The position numbers and the translations under genes are program-made. Source: G942493375 sp942493375 (GTDB taxonomy: Bacteria; Armatimonadota; UBA5829). Taken from it: 64,000 bases of DNA. Below the pieces are notes generated by a model that saw only the letters and a list, made by a program, of their open reading frames with translations, did not search any database and had not been told where the DNA came from. The stretch is from assembly GCA_942493375.1 (NCBI GenBank), contig OW818698.1, positions 6,572,001-6,636,000 of the forward strand, given 5' to 3'. Positions 26,062-34,979 of this stretch are shown piece by piece (within the stretch, counting starts at the first letter, position 1; each line of letters begins with the position of its first letter).

Positions 26062-26637
26062 CTATATCAGTCCATCCATATCGCCGAGTTTTTCTCTCAG
26101 CATTCTGCGTCCACGGTGCAGCCTGGATCGAACTGTTCCTACATTAGTTCGGGTTGCCTCAGCAACTTCTTCGTATGACAACCCCTCAATATCCGCATAA
26201 ATAACTGTAAGCCTGAAAACATCCGGCATCGTTTTGAGTGCATCCTGGATCTTGTTTTCAACTTCGCTGGACAGTATTGCCTCTTCCGGGCCAACACCCT
26301 TGTCCTCGATCTCCATATAACACTCGCCATTATCTCCGGCAATCGGCTGGTCCAACGAACGCATCATTGCTTTTGGCTTTCGTCGGAGTCCATCGATGAA
26401 TACATTTGTCATTATTCGATAAAGCCAACCTTCAAACGGCATATCTCGTTTGTACTGGCCAAAGAAACGATAAGCCCGGATGAATGCTTCCTGAGTCAGG
26501 TCTTCGGCATCAGAATGATTGCCGGACATCCTGAAAGCGACGTTATACGCCTGCTTATGGTGTTTTTCCATCAGCTGGTCGAACAGCTTTCTGTCCTGTC
26601 CTCTAAAATCATCCGTAACAGAGCACGCTAGCTCCAA
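26062..26637 (-). CDS. ECF-type RNA polymerase sigma factor
   Basis: About 191 residues using TTG at 26637, which follows AGGAGGT at ideal spacing; in-frame ATGs at 26664 and 26751 are alternatives, the last overlapping the CBM9-like gene. Sigma region 2 is visible as AYNVAFRMSGNHSDAEDLTQEAFIRAY and FEGWLYRIMTNVFIDGLR. Region 4 is visible as YADIEGLSYEEVAEATRTNVGTVRSRLHRGR. The factor is probably controlled by the anti-sigma protein encoded immediately downstream and may autoregulate through a promoter-like element at 26672-26697. Confidence 0.92.
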   Translation of the reverse strand: MELACSVTDDFRGQDRKLFDQLMEKHHKQAYNVAFRMSGNHSDAEDLTQEAFIRAYRFFGQYKRDMPFEGWLYRIMTNVFIDGLRRKPKAMMRSLDQPIAGDNGECYMEIEDKGVGPEEAILSSEVENKIQDALKTMPDVFRLTVIYADIEGLSYEEVAEATRTNVGTVRSRLHRGRRMLREKLGDMDGLI

Positions 26638-26671
26638 TCTATCAACCTCCTCATCGCTTCTCATATACAAT

Positions 26672-26697
26672 ATCGATTTTCGAAAGCGAAAGGTTCC
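26672..26697 (-). promoter_or_regulatory. Candidate ECF-type autoregulatory promoter
   Basis: On the minus strand, GGAACC (26692-26697) is followed 16 bases later by CGAT (26672-26675). GGAAC with a ~16-17 base spacer and a CG-containing -10 is the usual layout of ECF promoters in front of their own genes. The transcript would start shortly before the sigma gene. Confidence 0.45.
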
Positions 26698-26740
26698 CGT
26701 AGATTGGCATAAAATACAAAATAACTGAAAACAATGCACA

Positions 26741-27409
26741 TTAACGTTCAAACCTTAGGGGAATCCATTCTTCATAATAATGGAAATCAATTCTACTCAG
26801 TGGCGCACAACTACTTAGTTCGACTCCGTAAGGGAGGTGGATTGAATAATCATATCGGGCTACATGGAATCTCCATGTATCTCCTAGCTTAGGAATGGTG
26901 CCTTTTAGAGAAGGTAATGAAGCAAAAGGTATGCCTATTTCCATTTCCCAGCATTCATCAACTACAGACGGATTATTTATGTCACCCATTATTTTTACTG
27001 CCAATTTAAGATTTTCGCAGTCCCACATAGCCCATCTGTGCTGTCCTGCACCTCTTTTGAGTGTCATTGCGTCATATACAGTGCCTAATGCGTTTATTTC
27101 AAAATTATAATAGGTATCCTGGTCTTCGCATGGTTTGAAAAAGACTTCCAGGCAGTCCTCAGTGCAAGTTTGAGAATTATGTTCCTTAAGATAACTCCAT
27201 ATATCTTTGTCGTAGGCCCTAAACCCCACATAAAGATATTCATCATCCCAGAGTAATTTTGCATCAGTGCGACTTGTAGGTGCTTCCAATGTTTTTGGAA
27301 CATAAAAACGAACATTGTCTGCAGTATTCCAAATGGGGTCTTCGAGTCTACCATCTATTTTTATTGGAGATGGAGTATATTTGCACACATATTCGAGAGG
27401 GTTTGTCAT
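26741..27409 (-). CDS. CBM9-like carbohydrate-binding domain protein, cytoplasmic
   Basis: 222 residues making one CBM9-like beta-sandwich: PIKIDGRLEDPIWNTADNVRF at the start, then LLWDDEYLYVGFRAYD, CLEVFFKPCEDQDTYYNFEINALGTVYDA, and EMEIGIPFASL near the end. The order matches the N-terminal module of the 1162-residue secreted protein at 35926. No signal peptide and no catalytic domain are present. Such stand-alone proteins are often annotated as carbohydrate-binding family 9-like; their role is not known. It precedes the ECF sigma gene on the same strand with about 100 bases between them and could be co-transcribed. Confidence 0.7.
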   Translation of the reverse strand: MTNPLEYVCKYTPSPIKIDGRLEDPIWNTADNVRFYVPKTLEAPTSRTDAKLLWDDEYLYVGFRAYDKDIWSYLKEHNSQTCTEDCLEVFFKPCEDQDTYYNFEINALGTVYDAMTLKRGAGQHRWAMWDCENLKLAVKIMGDINNPSVVDECWEMEIGIPFASLPSLKGTIPKLGDTWRFHVARYDYSIHLPYGVELSSCAPLSRIDFHYYEEWIPLRFER

Positions 27410-27524
27410 ATTATCGTACCTGCTCTTATTTTGGTCTTATCTACTGTTAACTTCTTCACCTGTTTCAGAATTCCTCTTTGTTACTTGTTCATGGTATGAT
27501 AATCCCTGCTAATGTTATTTGTAT

Positions 27525-27630
27525 TAGCCCGCAATATTCATGATTAACGGTGTAATTGCTCTGCATTTACACTCTCAGCTTTTGTTGCTACTGCCGGACA
27601 AGAGCGAAGCTTGGTGAATAAAGCGGATTA
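27525..27630. repeat. Long copy of the AGCCCGC...GCGGGCT repeat family
   Basis: Begins TAGCCCGCAATATTCATGAT and ends GAATAAAGCGGATTA, with an extra ~25 bases in the middle compared with the copies at 31191 and 31962. It includes the shared words CTACTGCCGG and TTGGTGAATAAAGCGG. It lies just upstream of the DUF1015 gene. Confidence 0.75.
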
Positions 27631-27656
27631 GGTTAAAAAGGAGCAGGGATTAGTAA

Positions 27657-28952
27657 ATGGCACTTCAGGAGACGCGAGTAGCCCCATTCAAAGGGGTCAG
27701 ATATAACACTAGTGTGGTTGGGGATTTGGCTACAGTCGTCTGTCCTCCTTATGATGTGATATCTCCGGAAGACCGCCGGCATTATCACAACATCAATCCA
27801 TACAATTTTGTCAGGCTTGTTCTCGGCGAGGAGTTTGAGACAGATTCCGGCGACGACAATCGGTTCTCAAGAGCTGGAAAATATTTGAACAGCTGGATTG
27901 AAGCTGATGCAATGCGTGAGGAATCCAGTCCGGCTATGTATGTATATCGGCAGGATTTTACCAGAGATGATGCTCAATTATGTGTCCTGGGTCTGATCTG
28001 TGCGGTAAAGCTGCATGAATATACTGACCAGGTGATTCTGCCGCATGAGAATACTTTAGCTAAACCAAAATCGCAGCTCATAGAGCTTATCAGAAACGTC
28101 CGGGCTAATCTTGACAGCGTGTATGGACTTTATGAAGATCCTGACGGCAATGTCCAGCCGATACTCGATAGCACAATGTCTGAAACGCCCGTCTTCGATA
28201 TCATAGATAAGGACAATGTCAGACACAGATTATGGTCCATATCTGATTCAGCAAGTCTTGATGATATCGGCAGTTTCTTTTCCGACAAACAAATAGCCAT
28301 AGCCGATGGTCATCATCGTTATGAGACCGCTCTGGCATACTCTAAAGAAGCACGTGCAGCTTTATCACAACAGGGTAAGGACATACCACTCAGTTCTGAC
28401 TACACACTGATGACCCTTGCTAATGTGTATCAAAAAGACTTGACGGTTCTTCCAACTCACAGGGTGATGTTTGGTTTGACTGCTGAATCACTTGTTAAGT
28501 TGTCTGCAGGTTTATCGAATTTCTTTGTAGCCCATACTAGTAAACCTGAAACAATCGTACAGGACATGGCACGACAACAGGCTATTGGAGTTCATTTGGG
28601 CAGTAATTCATTTATCCTGAAGCTCAAAGATGGAGTAGAAACGGGTATTGAAGGTTGTGAGGCTTCACAGTCACTTGAGGTCAATATTCTGCACAAACTT
28701 ATACTTGAGGACCTTTTGGGACTGACTGTGGAAGATATGCGCAATCAGACCAATGTCACCTATACAAGGGATGCTGCAGAAGCAATAGAGCGCGTTGATT
28801 CATATCAGGCTCAGATTGCATTCCTGCTCAATCCAGTTGGTGTGAAACCGATAATGGATATTGCTGCAGCGGGGGAGAAGATGCCGCAAAAATCAACTTA
28901 TTTTTATCCCAAACTTATCAGCGGACTGGTGCTCCGTCTACTGGAGAGATAG
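27657..28952 (+). CDS. DUF1015 family protein
   Basis: 431 residues. The family phrases TVVCPPYDVISPEDRRHYHNINPYNFVRLVLG, VILPHENTLAKPK and AIADGHHRYETALAY are all present, with the DGHHRY motif diagnostic. The family is widespread in anaerobes and is often annotated as SpoOJ/ParA/ParB/repB-like, without firm biochemistry. The protein is cytoplasmic. It ends six bases before the next gene, so the two are in one operon. AAAGGAG lies a little far from the ATG. Confidence 0.9.
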   Translation: MALQETRVAPFKGVRYNTSVVGDLATVVCPPYDVISPEDRRHYHNINPYNFVRLVLGEEFETDSGDDNRFSRAGKYLNSWIEADAMREESSPAMYVYRQDFTRDDAQLCVLGLICAVKLHEYTDQVILPHENTLAKPKSQLIELIRNVRANLDSVYGLYEDPDGNVQPILDSTMSETPVFDIIDKDNVRHRLWSISDSASLDDIGSFFSDKQIAIADGHHRYETALAYSKEARAALSQQGKDIPLSSDYTLMTLANVYQKDLTVLPTHRVMFGLTAESLVKLSAGLSNFFVAHTSKPETIVQDMARQQAIGVHLGSNSFILKLKDGVETGIEGCEASQSLEVNILHKLILEDLLGLTVEDMRNQTNVTYTRDAAEAIERVDSYQAQIAFLLNPVGVKPIMDIAAAGEKMPQKSTYFYPKLISGLVLRLLER

Positions 28953-28958
28953 TAGTAT

Positions 28959-30884
28959 ATGAGTGCTAACCAGCTTGTTTCGTTGTTTACCGGAAATGAA
29001 TACATTTCCCTGCCTCGAATAAATACCGGGGATTGTGGGATTCAGACACTGGGATTCATGTCTGAGTCATTTAGAGGATGTGTAGAGATGAGTGGTTCTG
29101 AAACAGATCCACTCATCACTCCGTTTGTAGAAATTGATGGTAAAAACATCCTGACTTCCTCCGTTACGGCATCAATGCTTGATTACTGGATACCTCAGTT
29201 TCAAACCAGTAGTGATGCATCATCAGTTACCTACACAATTGTTTCTCCTATTGCACGAAGAGGATTTTGTGCTGTTTTGGAAATATCGAACCATTCCAAT
29301 GACACAGTGTCCCTTGCGGCGGGTTGGCGTGGATGCTGGTCAAACAGCCATATAATTGCTGGTCAAGCCAAACAAATGCAAGCATCACGGAGACTCTATA
29401 CAAGAGAAGATGCCGGAGCTCTTATTACGCTGGAGTTTACCGGTCAAACCCCGTTATATGCTCTCTCTCTGCGTTCCTCAGATTGTTCACAGGCGGATAT
29501 TCATTGTTGCTCTGAAACATCCTCGGACTGTGACGGCTATTCTATGAGTTCACAGATAACTCTGGTACCTGGGGAGACCCGGTTCCTGTCCTTGTATGCC
29601 GGTCTTGGGCTTGAGGAAGTGTCGGCAGCTGCATCATCTCGTGAGCTTGAACTGCAAAGTTCGATAAGGATAATTGAGAAGACCCGGGAATGGCTTGTTG
29701 AACATACAATTGGGCACACTGAAGATGTTATAAAGAACGTCATGAATCTGAACTCATTCTACAACTACTTCTATTGCCAGGCTATGACTCTGGATACAGA
29801 GGAGTTTATAGTTACTACCTCTCGTAGTTCAGCCAATGATTTTTGTGCAGCCTACAGAGACAGAGATGCTATGCGTTGGTCGCTGCCTGCAGTCCTCCAG
29901 GTAAGCTGGTCTGATGCTCGAAGGATGTTGTTATATGGACTAACCAGACAGCTGAATAATGTGGGAATGCATTCCAGGTTTATAGATGGAATCGCACTTG
30001 AACCCGGACTGCAACTTGATCAATTGTGTGCGCCGATCCGTGCCCTTGATACTTATGTTGACTTGACTGATGATCTGTCACTGATTTTTGATCGCAGAGT
30101 GCAGAGCGGGATCAACCGTATCCAGCAGTTACTGGCAGACCAGAGGCATCCTACTGAAGCCCTGTTTGAGACTCTTCTCCTGCCATCTGGGGAATATGCG
30201 ACGCTACCATATGTGTGCTATTCCAATGTCCTTGTGTGCAGGATACTGGAGGATATAGCCGTCCTTTACAACCGGATCAGGGATATGGACAGGTCTGACG
30301 AAGCGTCTTTACTTGCACGGACAGTGAAAGAGAGCATACTCGGCAATTTTGTAGTGGACGGACCGTTTGGGAAGATGTTTGCCCGGTCAATTGATCTCGA
30401 AGGTGCATATGAGTTGGGGGACGATGTCGAAGGTAGCCTGCAACTGCTGACATATTTAAACTTCTGCAAACCGGATGATCCTGTATATTTGAATACAGTT
30501 AAGTGGATTCATTCAGAATACAATCCTAATCAGGGATTCCAGGACAGGACTTGGGTGGGTGAAGGAGATAGTGGCTATTCAATCCTCAGTGCAGCAAATG
30601 ATCTACTAGCTGAGCGGGGTGATGATGTGCTTGAATTTCTGCAAACGGCAGTTTTGGACAACGGAATTGCAGGAGCTGTTGTTGATCGAAATACTGGAAA
30701 AGTTATGTTTGGCAATGCCTATGCCAGTGGGGCTGGATATCTCGCGTTTGCTCTGCGTAAAGCAGTAAATGGAACTGTACCTGCAACTGCCATAGTTGTC
30801 CACAAGAAAAAAGGCGGGCCAAACGAGAGTCTTTACCACCCACCTCCCAGGGCAAACCTGCATACCCGTAAAGCTCGGTTGTGA
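28959..30884 (+). CDS. Uncharacterised cytoplasmic protein, possibly of the six-hairpin glycosidase superfamily
   Basis: 641 residues with no signal peptide. The N-terminal ~230 residues appear beta-rich (PFVEIDGKNILTSS, IARRGFCAVLEISNHSNDTVSLAAGWRG), as in the beta-sandwich that precedes many (alpha/alpha)6 glycosidases. The rest is helical with aromatic/acidic loops: SSANDFCAAYRDRDAMRWSLP, LLPSGEYATLPYVCYSNVLV, ARSIDLEGAYELGDDVEG and WVGEGDSGYSIL. This resembles debranching-enzyme or phosphorylase-like folds, but I cannot name a family. It is in an operon with the DUF1015 gene (six-base gap). The C-terminus is Lys/Arg-rich and probably disordered. Confidence 0.55.
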   Translation: MSANQLVSLFTGNEYISLPRINTGDCGIQTLGFMSESFRGCVEMSGSETDPLITPFVEIDGKNILTSSVTASMLDYWIPQFQTSSDASSVTYTIVSPIARRGFCAVLEISNHSNDTVSLAAGWRGCWSNSHIIAGQAKQMQASRRLYTREDAGALITLEFTGQTPLYALSLRSSDCSQADIHCCSETSSDCDGYSMSSQITLVPGETRFLSLYAGLGLEEVSAAASSRELELQSSIRIIEKTREWLVEHTIGHTEDVIKNVMNLNSFYNYFYCQAMTLDTEEFIVTTSRSSANDFCAAYRDRDAMRWSLPAVLQVSWSDARRMLLYGLTRQLNNVGMHSRFIDGIALEPGLQLDQLCAPIRALDTYVDLTDDLSLIFDRRVQSGINRIQQLLADQRHPTEALFETLLLPSGEYATLPYVCYSNVLVCRILEDIAVLYNRIRDMDRSDEASLLARTVKESILGNFVVDGPFGKMFARSIDLEGAYELGDDVEGSLQLLTYLNFCKPDDPVYLNTVKWIHSEYNPNQGFQDRTWVGEGDSGYSILSAANDLLAERGDDVLEFLQTAVLDNGIAGAVVDRNTGKVMFGNAYASGAGYLAFALRKAVNGTVPATAIVVHKKKGGPNESLYHPPPRANLHTRKARL

Positions 30885-30915
30885 ATGCAGGTATCACCGG
30901 ATAACCAATTTCAGA

Positions 30916-31158
30916 CTATTGTGTCCGTAGGAGCGACTCTCTGCGGTCTCCCGAAATGTCCATATCATCACACGTATGCAATGTTCTGATCTTGACTGGT
31001 GCTACTTGACCGCATTTTGCGCAAACAAAATGGGTGGGGGATTCGTAATCGGAGGCTTTGACGTTACGGGATAAACCTGGGGAGATAAGTTTGAGTGCAT
31101 CATAATCTTCATCTGTGATGTGCTTGTGGTATTTATTGCAGATTACGATCTTTTTCAT
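30916..31158 (-). CDS. Small zinc-ribbon-like protein
   Basis: About 80 residues starting MKKIVICNKYHKHI. A CAKCG pair near residue 45 and a later HTC suggest one metal site. An in-frame ATG lies nine bases upstream; neither start has a clear SD. A repeat of the AGCCCGC family lies just upstream. No function can be given, and expression is not certain. Confidence 0.4.
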   Translation of the reverse strand: MKKIVICNKYHKHITDEDYDALKLISPGLSRNVKASDYESPTHFVCAKCGQVAPVKIRTLHTCDDMDISGDRRESLLRTQ

Positions 31159-31190
31159 TCTATACATACGCCATTTAGTATCAAGTTTCT

Positions 31191-31267
31191 AGCCCGCATT
31201 ATTCATGATTGACTCGCTTTCGCCCCTACTGCCGGTCGAAAGCAGAGTTTGGTGAATAAAGCGGGCT
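31191..31267. repeat. AGCCCGC...GCGGGCT repeat, type copy (77 bp)
   Basis: Ends AGCCCGC and GCGGGCT are perfect inverted repeats, followed inward by ATTATTCATGATTGACTCGC on the left and GGTGAATAAA on the right. Internal words CTTTCGCCCCTACTGCCGG and CGAAAGCAGAG form a second palindrome. The right end overlaps the TAG stop codon of the phosphoribosyltransferase gene on the minus strand. Confidence 0.85.
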
Positions 31268-31910
31268 AGTGCCCCGTCTCCTGCAAAATTGTAATCACTT
31301 CATTGTCAGATGTCTGATCGAAGTATCTATACCAATTTCCAACAGCCCGGAATGAAGTTGGTTGTTCAGGACATATCACATCATCGGCATAGCTGCGAAG
31401 AGCCAGTATGCTGTCAGGAGCACCGACTGGAACAGCCAGAATAAGCTTTAGTGGATTGATTCTGCGTATGGATGCTAGTGCTGCACGAGTTGTATAGCCT
31501 GTAGCTACACCATCATCAACTACAATAACAACCTTGCCTGCAAGCTCAGGAGGGTCGATGGATCCCCTATACAACAATAAACGTCGCTTGGCCTCTTCCA
31601 TCTGGTATGCTGATTCAGACTCGATGTATTCTACTGGAATCCGGAGCATACGCACAGCTTGTTCATTTATGAATCTCTCCGGTCCCCAAGAACAAATCGC
31701 GCCTATTGCATACTCGGGTTCTCCGGGTGCGCCTATTTTTCTTGGAGCAACAATGTCCAGTGGGCAATTCAAGCGTAACGCAACCTGAGCTGCTACAACT
31801 ACTCCACCTCTGGGGATTCCTAACACGACACAGGGGGACTGTGCATAGGCTGACAGTTCATTTGCAAGCCTTTGTCCGGCTTCTTCTCTATCTTTATATA
31901 TATCCATCAT
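31266..31910 (-). CDS. Phosphoribosyltransferase-like protein
   Basis: 214 residues. The type I PRPP-binding motif is visible as VVIVVDDGVATGYTTRAAL. The N-terminal region VVLGIPRGGVVVAAQVALRL and LDIVAPRKIGAPGEPEYAIGA is typical of the stand-alone phosphoribosyltransferases widespread in bacteria, frequently found next to dienelactone hydrolase or gas-vesicle genes, with unknown substrate. ComF and purine PRTases are more distant. The stop codon is supplied at the edge of an intergenic repeat, so the last residues may have been changed by repeat insertion. It is followed on the same strand by the zinc-ribbon-like gene. Confidence 0.85.
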   Translation of the reverse strand: MMDIYKDREEAGQRLANELSAYAQSPCVVLGIPRGGVVVAAQVALRLNCPLDIVAPRKIGAPGEPEYAIGAICSWGPERFINEQAVRMLRIPVEYIESESAYQMEEAKRRLLLYRGSIDPPELAGKVVIVVDDGVATGYTTRAALASIRRINPLKLILAVPVGAPDSILALRSYADDVICPEQPTSFRAVGNWYRYFDQTSDNEVITILQETGH

Positions 31911-31961
31911 GACATACCAGTCCCGGTATGATTATAGGTTGCCAGTTAGGTTGATTGTGTC

Positions 31962-32038
31962 AGCCTGCATTATTCATGACGGACTCAGCTTTTGTCTCTA
32001 CTGCCAGCTAAAAGCGAAGTTTGGTGAATAATGCGGGT
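31962..32038. repeat. AGCCTGC...GCGGGT repeat copy (77 bp)
   Basis: Same length and layout as 31191-31267: AGCCTGCATTATTCATGAC, then CTACTGCCAG, then TTGGTGAATAATGCGGGT. Its right end overlaps the TGA stop codon of the VanW-domain gene on the minus strand, exactly as the other copy touches its neighbour's stop. Confidence 0.85.
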
Positions 32039-33414
32039 CAGTTAACTACAGGTTCCGGCTTTGGAAGAGCGGGGGCAGCAGCTACTGGATTTGTAGCAAC
32101 TATAACCTTCTGTGCAGGATATTTATCTCTGGATACGACTTCTACCCTGGGTTGTCCAGTCTCATCCACTATCTTGCGGTATACGACTGTAGATACACCT
32201 TTTGAACCCTTATCGGTAACTTTGGTTGTTCCAGGTGGAATTGTACGGTCAACGACAGTCTTCTGTCCATTAATCGGAGTATAACTCGTTTGCCCGTTAT
32301 ATACAGAAACTGTTTTCTTGTCCGCTGAAGCGCCATATATGACAGCGCGAAGGCGGTTTCCTGTAATGGTCTCGGTAATATATATGGGGGATGATCCTGA
32401 GTTTTTGAAACGCAGGTCTCTTGATCCATATGCAACAGTTGCATCTCTTCCGGCGGGAACATATACGACAGTTCTGGAATGGTGGTGTCTTTCAGTTATA
32501 TCCAGACCTGCAAGCAGAGCAGCATTATACAGTGTGGATGATACCTGGCATATACCACCGCCCACACCCTCTTCCATCATTCCTTTGACAAATATAATAG
32601 CATTTCGGAAACCAGTTGAGATCAATCTCTCTCCCACCGTTTTGTTATATGAAAACTCTTCGCCAGGCATCAATATCGTTTTGTTAACTTTGTCTGATGC
32701 AACTTTCAGGTTATGGGATCGGTCTCTTTTTGCGCGGACGAATGTTGTCGTGTAACTTGCCAGCACAGTATCCACACTTTGAAGGGCACTCGCAGTGACT
32801 TTTGCTTTGTCAACGACTGGGCTTAATGATATCTGAGCTGTCCCTGTAGTCAATGCTTTAGATATAGAATCTGCAGAGGCTTCTCTATCGAGTTTTATGC
32901 CGTCTTGCTCAGGCAAAACACTTATGGAGCCGCTGGAAAGGTCGAGAGATGCATTTTTTGCGGGTCTATCGATGACATTAGCCATTTTTATAATAGTCCT
33001 GCGTAGAACACTTTCGTCACACTTCATTGCAAGAGGAATTTGCTTTGAATCTGTAGGTCCAGAGAGAATGTCTGTCAAACGAGTAAGTATATTACTACGT
33101 CTGCCTACCTGCATTGCATCTTCAAGTGATTTATGCCAATCAACCTTTACGCCTAAATCGGAGGCTGCAGCTGACCATTTTTGATCCAGAACAGATATGC
33201 TTATACGGCCATTCATGCGGGATTGTGCCATTTTCTGCAGAATGTCTCCGGCTTGTTGTTTGCGCATACCTGAAAGGTCCACACCAACAATGTATACACC
33301 TTTGCAGACTTTATCACTATTCACGAATACATAGGTAGATACTGTCAGTCCTACTGCAGCTGCAATCAATGTGCAACCCAAGCCTGTTATTATTTTTTTT
33401 GAACTGACTCTCAA
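32038..33414 (-). CDS. VanW-domain membrane-anchored protein (YoaR-like)
   Basis: 458 residues. An N-terminal transmembrane helix (GLGCTLIAAAVGLTVSTYVFV) anchors an extracytoplasmic chain. Residues ~35-220 contain two peptidoglycan-binding-4-like segments (GVYIVGVDLSGMRKQQAGDIL is typical). The VanW domain is clear: ILMPGEEFSYNKTVGER, then GGGICQVSSTLYNAALLAG and ERHHHSRTVVYVPAGRDATV. A short G5-like beta-domain follows (VVDRTIPPGTTKV). The C-terminus is Ala/Pro-rich. Proteins of this layout act at the cell wall, but their biochemistry is unknown. cysS lies just upstream on the same strand, 60 bases away. Confidence 0.9.
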   Translation of the reverse strand: MRVSSKKIITGLGCTLIAAAVGLTVSTYVFVNSDKVCKGVYIVGVDLSGMRKQQAGDILQKMAQSRMNGRISISVLDQKWSAAASDLGVKVDWHKSLEDAMQVGRRSNILTRLTDILSGPTDSKQIPLAMKCDESVLRRTIIKMANVIDRPAKNASLDLSSGSISVLPEQDGIKLDREASADSISKALTTGTAQISLSPVVDKAKVTASALQSVDTVLASYTTTFVRAKRDRSHNLKVASDKVNKTILMPGEEFSYNKTVGERLISTGFRNAIIFVKGMMEEGVGGGICQVSSTLYNAALLAGLDITERHHHSRTVVYVPAGRDATVAYGSRDLRFKNSGSSPIYITETITGNRLRAVIYGASADKKTVSVYNGQTSYTPINGQKTVVDRTIPPGTTKVTDKGSKGVSTVVYRKIVDETGQPRVEVVSRDKYPAQKVIVATNPVAAAPALPKPEPVVN

Positions 33415-33475
33415 TTAATTGCTCCGTGACTATTTGTCTTACATAAAAATATTGTGCAAAATACTAAGCTGTTGT

Positions 33476-34903
33476 TTAGTTCGATCTTCTCCAAAGTGTG
33501 CCATCTGCTGTGTCTTCCAGGATCAAACCCCTATCTGTCAGCTCTTTGCGCAGTTCATCTGCTCGAGCCCAGTTTTTTGCTTTTCTAGCTTCAAAACGTT
33601 CCTTGACCAAAGCTTCAATCTCAGTATCAGATGAAGTAGAACTCATCGCCTGTTTTTGCAGATCCAGTCCTAGAATCTGGTCGAAGTCATATATTGCTTG
33701 TTTAACGCTGTAATCTTCACGGTTGTCGGCTTCTTTGACCAGGTCCCACAACACACCCATAGCTTGCGGCATATTAAGGTCATCACTGATAGCCGCTGTG
33801 AACCGTTCTCTATACTCTGATACCCATTTAGCTTCTTCTCCACCCTTTTGTTCACACCTGCTCAAAAAATTCTTGAGCCTGGAATAGCCGGATACTGCTC
33901 CGTCTAGTGATTCCCAAGTGAACTTGAGTTTTGCGCGATAATGGGCCCCCATGCACAGATATCTATATGCCAGCGGGTCATATCCATTATCTATTAACGT
34001 TTGCAAACGAAGGAAGTTACCTTCGGATTTTCCCATTCGGTTCTCTTCTTCATCATTGTCGGATTTACCAACAACGAGAAACGCTCCGTGCATCCAATAC
34101 TTTACAAATTGTTTGCCGGTTGCGCCTTCACTTTGTGCAATCTCGTTGGGATGATGCACCCAGATGTGGTCTTCGCCGCCGGTATGGATATCCAGTGTCT
34201 CTCCCAGATACTTCATACTCATTGCAGAGCACTCTACGTGCCAGCCCGGGAAACCTACACCCCAGGGTGATTCCCACCGCAGAATATGCTTGTCGAATCT
34301 GCCGGCAGCCTTGAACCAGAGAGCGAAATCAGCGCCGTGGCGCTTTTCCGGGTCTTCGTTTACTTCATCTCTAGCACCGACCAGTTTGTCTTCCAGTGAC
34401 TGCCGGGAGAGTTCGGTGTATTTGGGGAATGTCGAGATATCAAAGTAGACGGCCTGGCTGGTCTCGTAGGCATGACCGCGTTCAATAAGCTTTTCCACTA
34501 GAGTAATCATCTCTTCAATATGGTCAGTCGCTCTGCACTGAACCGCTGGTGATTTTATGTTGAGCTTTTTTAAGTCTTCGAAGAATACTTGCTCGTAATA
34601 TCGAGCGATATCCAGGACATCCTTGCCGACTTTCCGGGCTTCGAGCTCCATTTTGTCTTCGCCGGCATCTTCATCAGAAGTCAGGTGACCAACATCGGTA
34701 ACATTCATTACTTGCTGGACGTTATAATCGAAGTGTTCCAAAGTCCGGCGTAATATATCCGCAAAAATATAGGAGCGTAGGTTGCCGATGTGAGCATAGT
34801 TATATACAGTCGGACCGCACGTATACATACCCACTCGTTCATCTGAGAGTGGTTTAAACTCCTGTTTGCTGCGGCTCAACGTGTTATATAGTGACAAAGG
34901 CAT
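33476..34903 (-). CDS. cysS: Cysteinyl-tRNA synthetase
   Basis: 475 residues, the usual length. Class I signatures are clear: MYTCGPTVYNYAHIGNLRS, where AHIGN is the HIGH motif and the Cys is a zinc ligand; WHVECSAMS and GGEDHIWVHHPNEIAQSE supply further zinc ligands; RMGKSEGN replaces KMSKS. The C-terminal region (FEARKAKNWARADELRKELTDRG) is the anticodon-side domain typical of CysS. The HIGN and MGKS variations are modest. It lies downstream of cysE on the same strand, as in many bacteria, linking cysteine synthesis and charging. A perfect 14-bp palindrome sits in the 76-base gap upstream. Confidence 0.96.
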   Translation of the reverse strand: MPLSLYNTLSRSKQEFKPLSDERVGMYTCGPTVYNYAHIGNLRSYIFADILRRTLEHFDYNVQQVMNVTDVGHLTSDEDAGEDKMELEARKVGKDVLDIARYYEQVFFEDLKKLNIKSPAVQCRATDHIEEMITLVEKLIERGHAYETSQAVYFDISTFPKYTELSRQSLEDKLVGARDEVNEDPEKRHGADFALWFKAAGRFDKHILRWESPWGVGFPGWHVECSAMSMKYLGETLDIHTGGEDHIWVHHPNEIAQSEGATGKQFVKYWMHGAFLVVGKSDNDEEENRMGKSEGNFLRLQTLIDNGYDPLAYRYLCMGAHYRAKLKFTWESLDGAVSGYSRLKNFLSRCEQKGGEEAKWVSEYRERFTAAISDDLNMPQAMGVLWDLVKEADNREDYSVKQAIYDFDQILGLDLQKQAMSSTSSDTEIEALVKERFEARKAKNWARADELRKELTDRGLILEDTADGTLWRRSN

Positions 34904-34932
34904 ATTAGTTCACTCCGATTGAATACAAAATG

Positions 34933-34946
34933 CTGGCATATGCCAG
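34933..34946. promoter_or_regulatory. Perfect palindrome upstream of cysS
   Basis: CTGGCATATGCCAG is fully self-complementary and sits between cysE and cysS, about 30 bases before the cysS start. It could be an operator for a dimeric regulator or a processing hairpin. No second copy was noticed in the window. Confidence 0.35.
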
Positions 34947-34979
34947 ACGGTAATATTGATTAACTAGACCAAATCAGGA

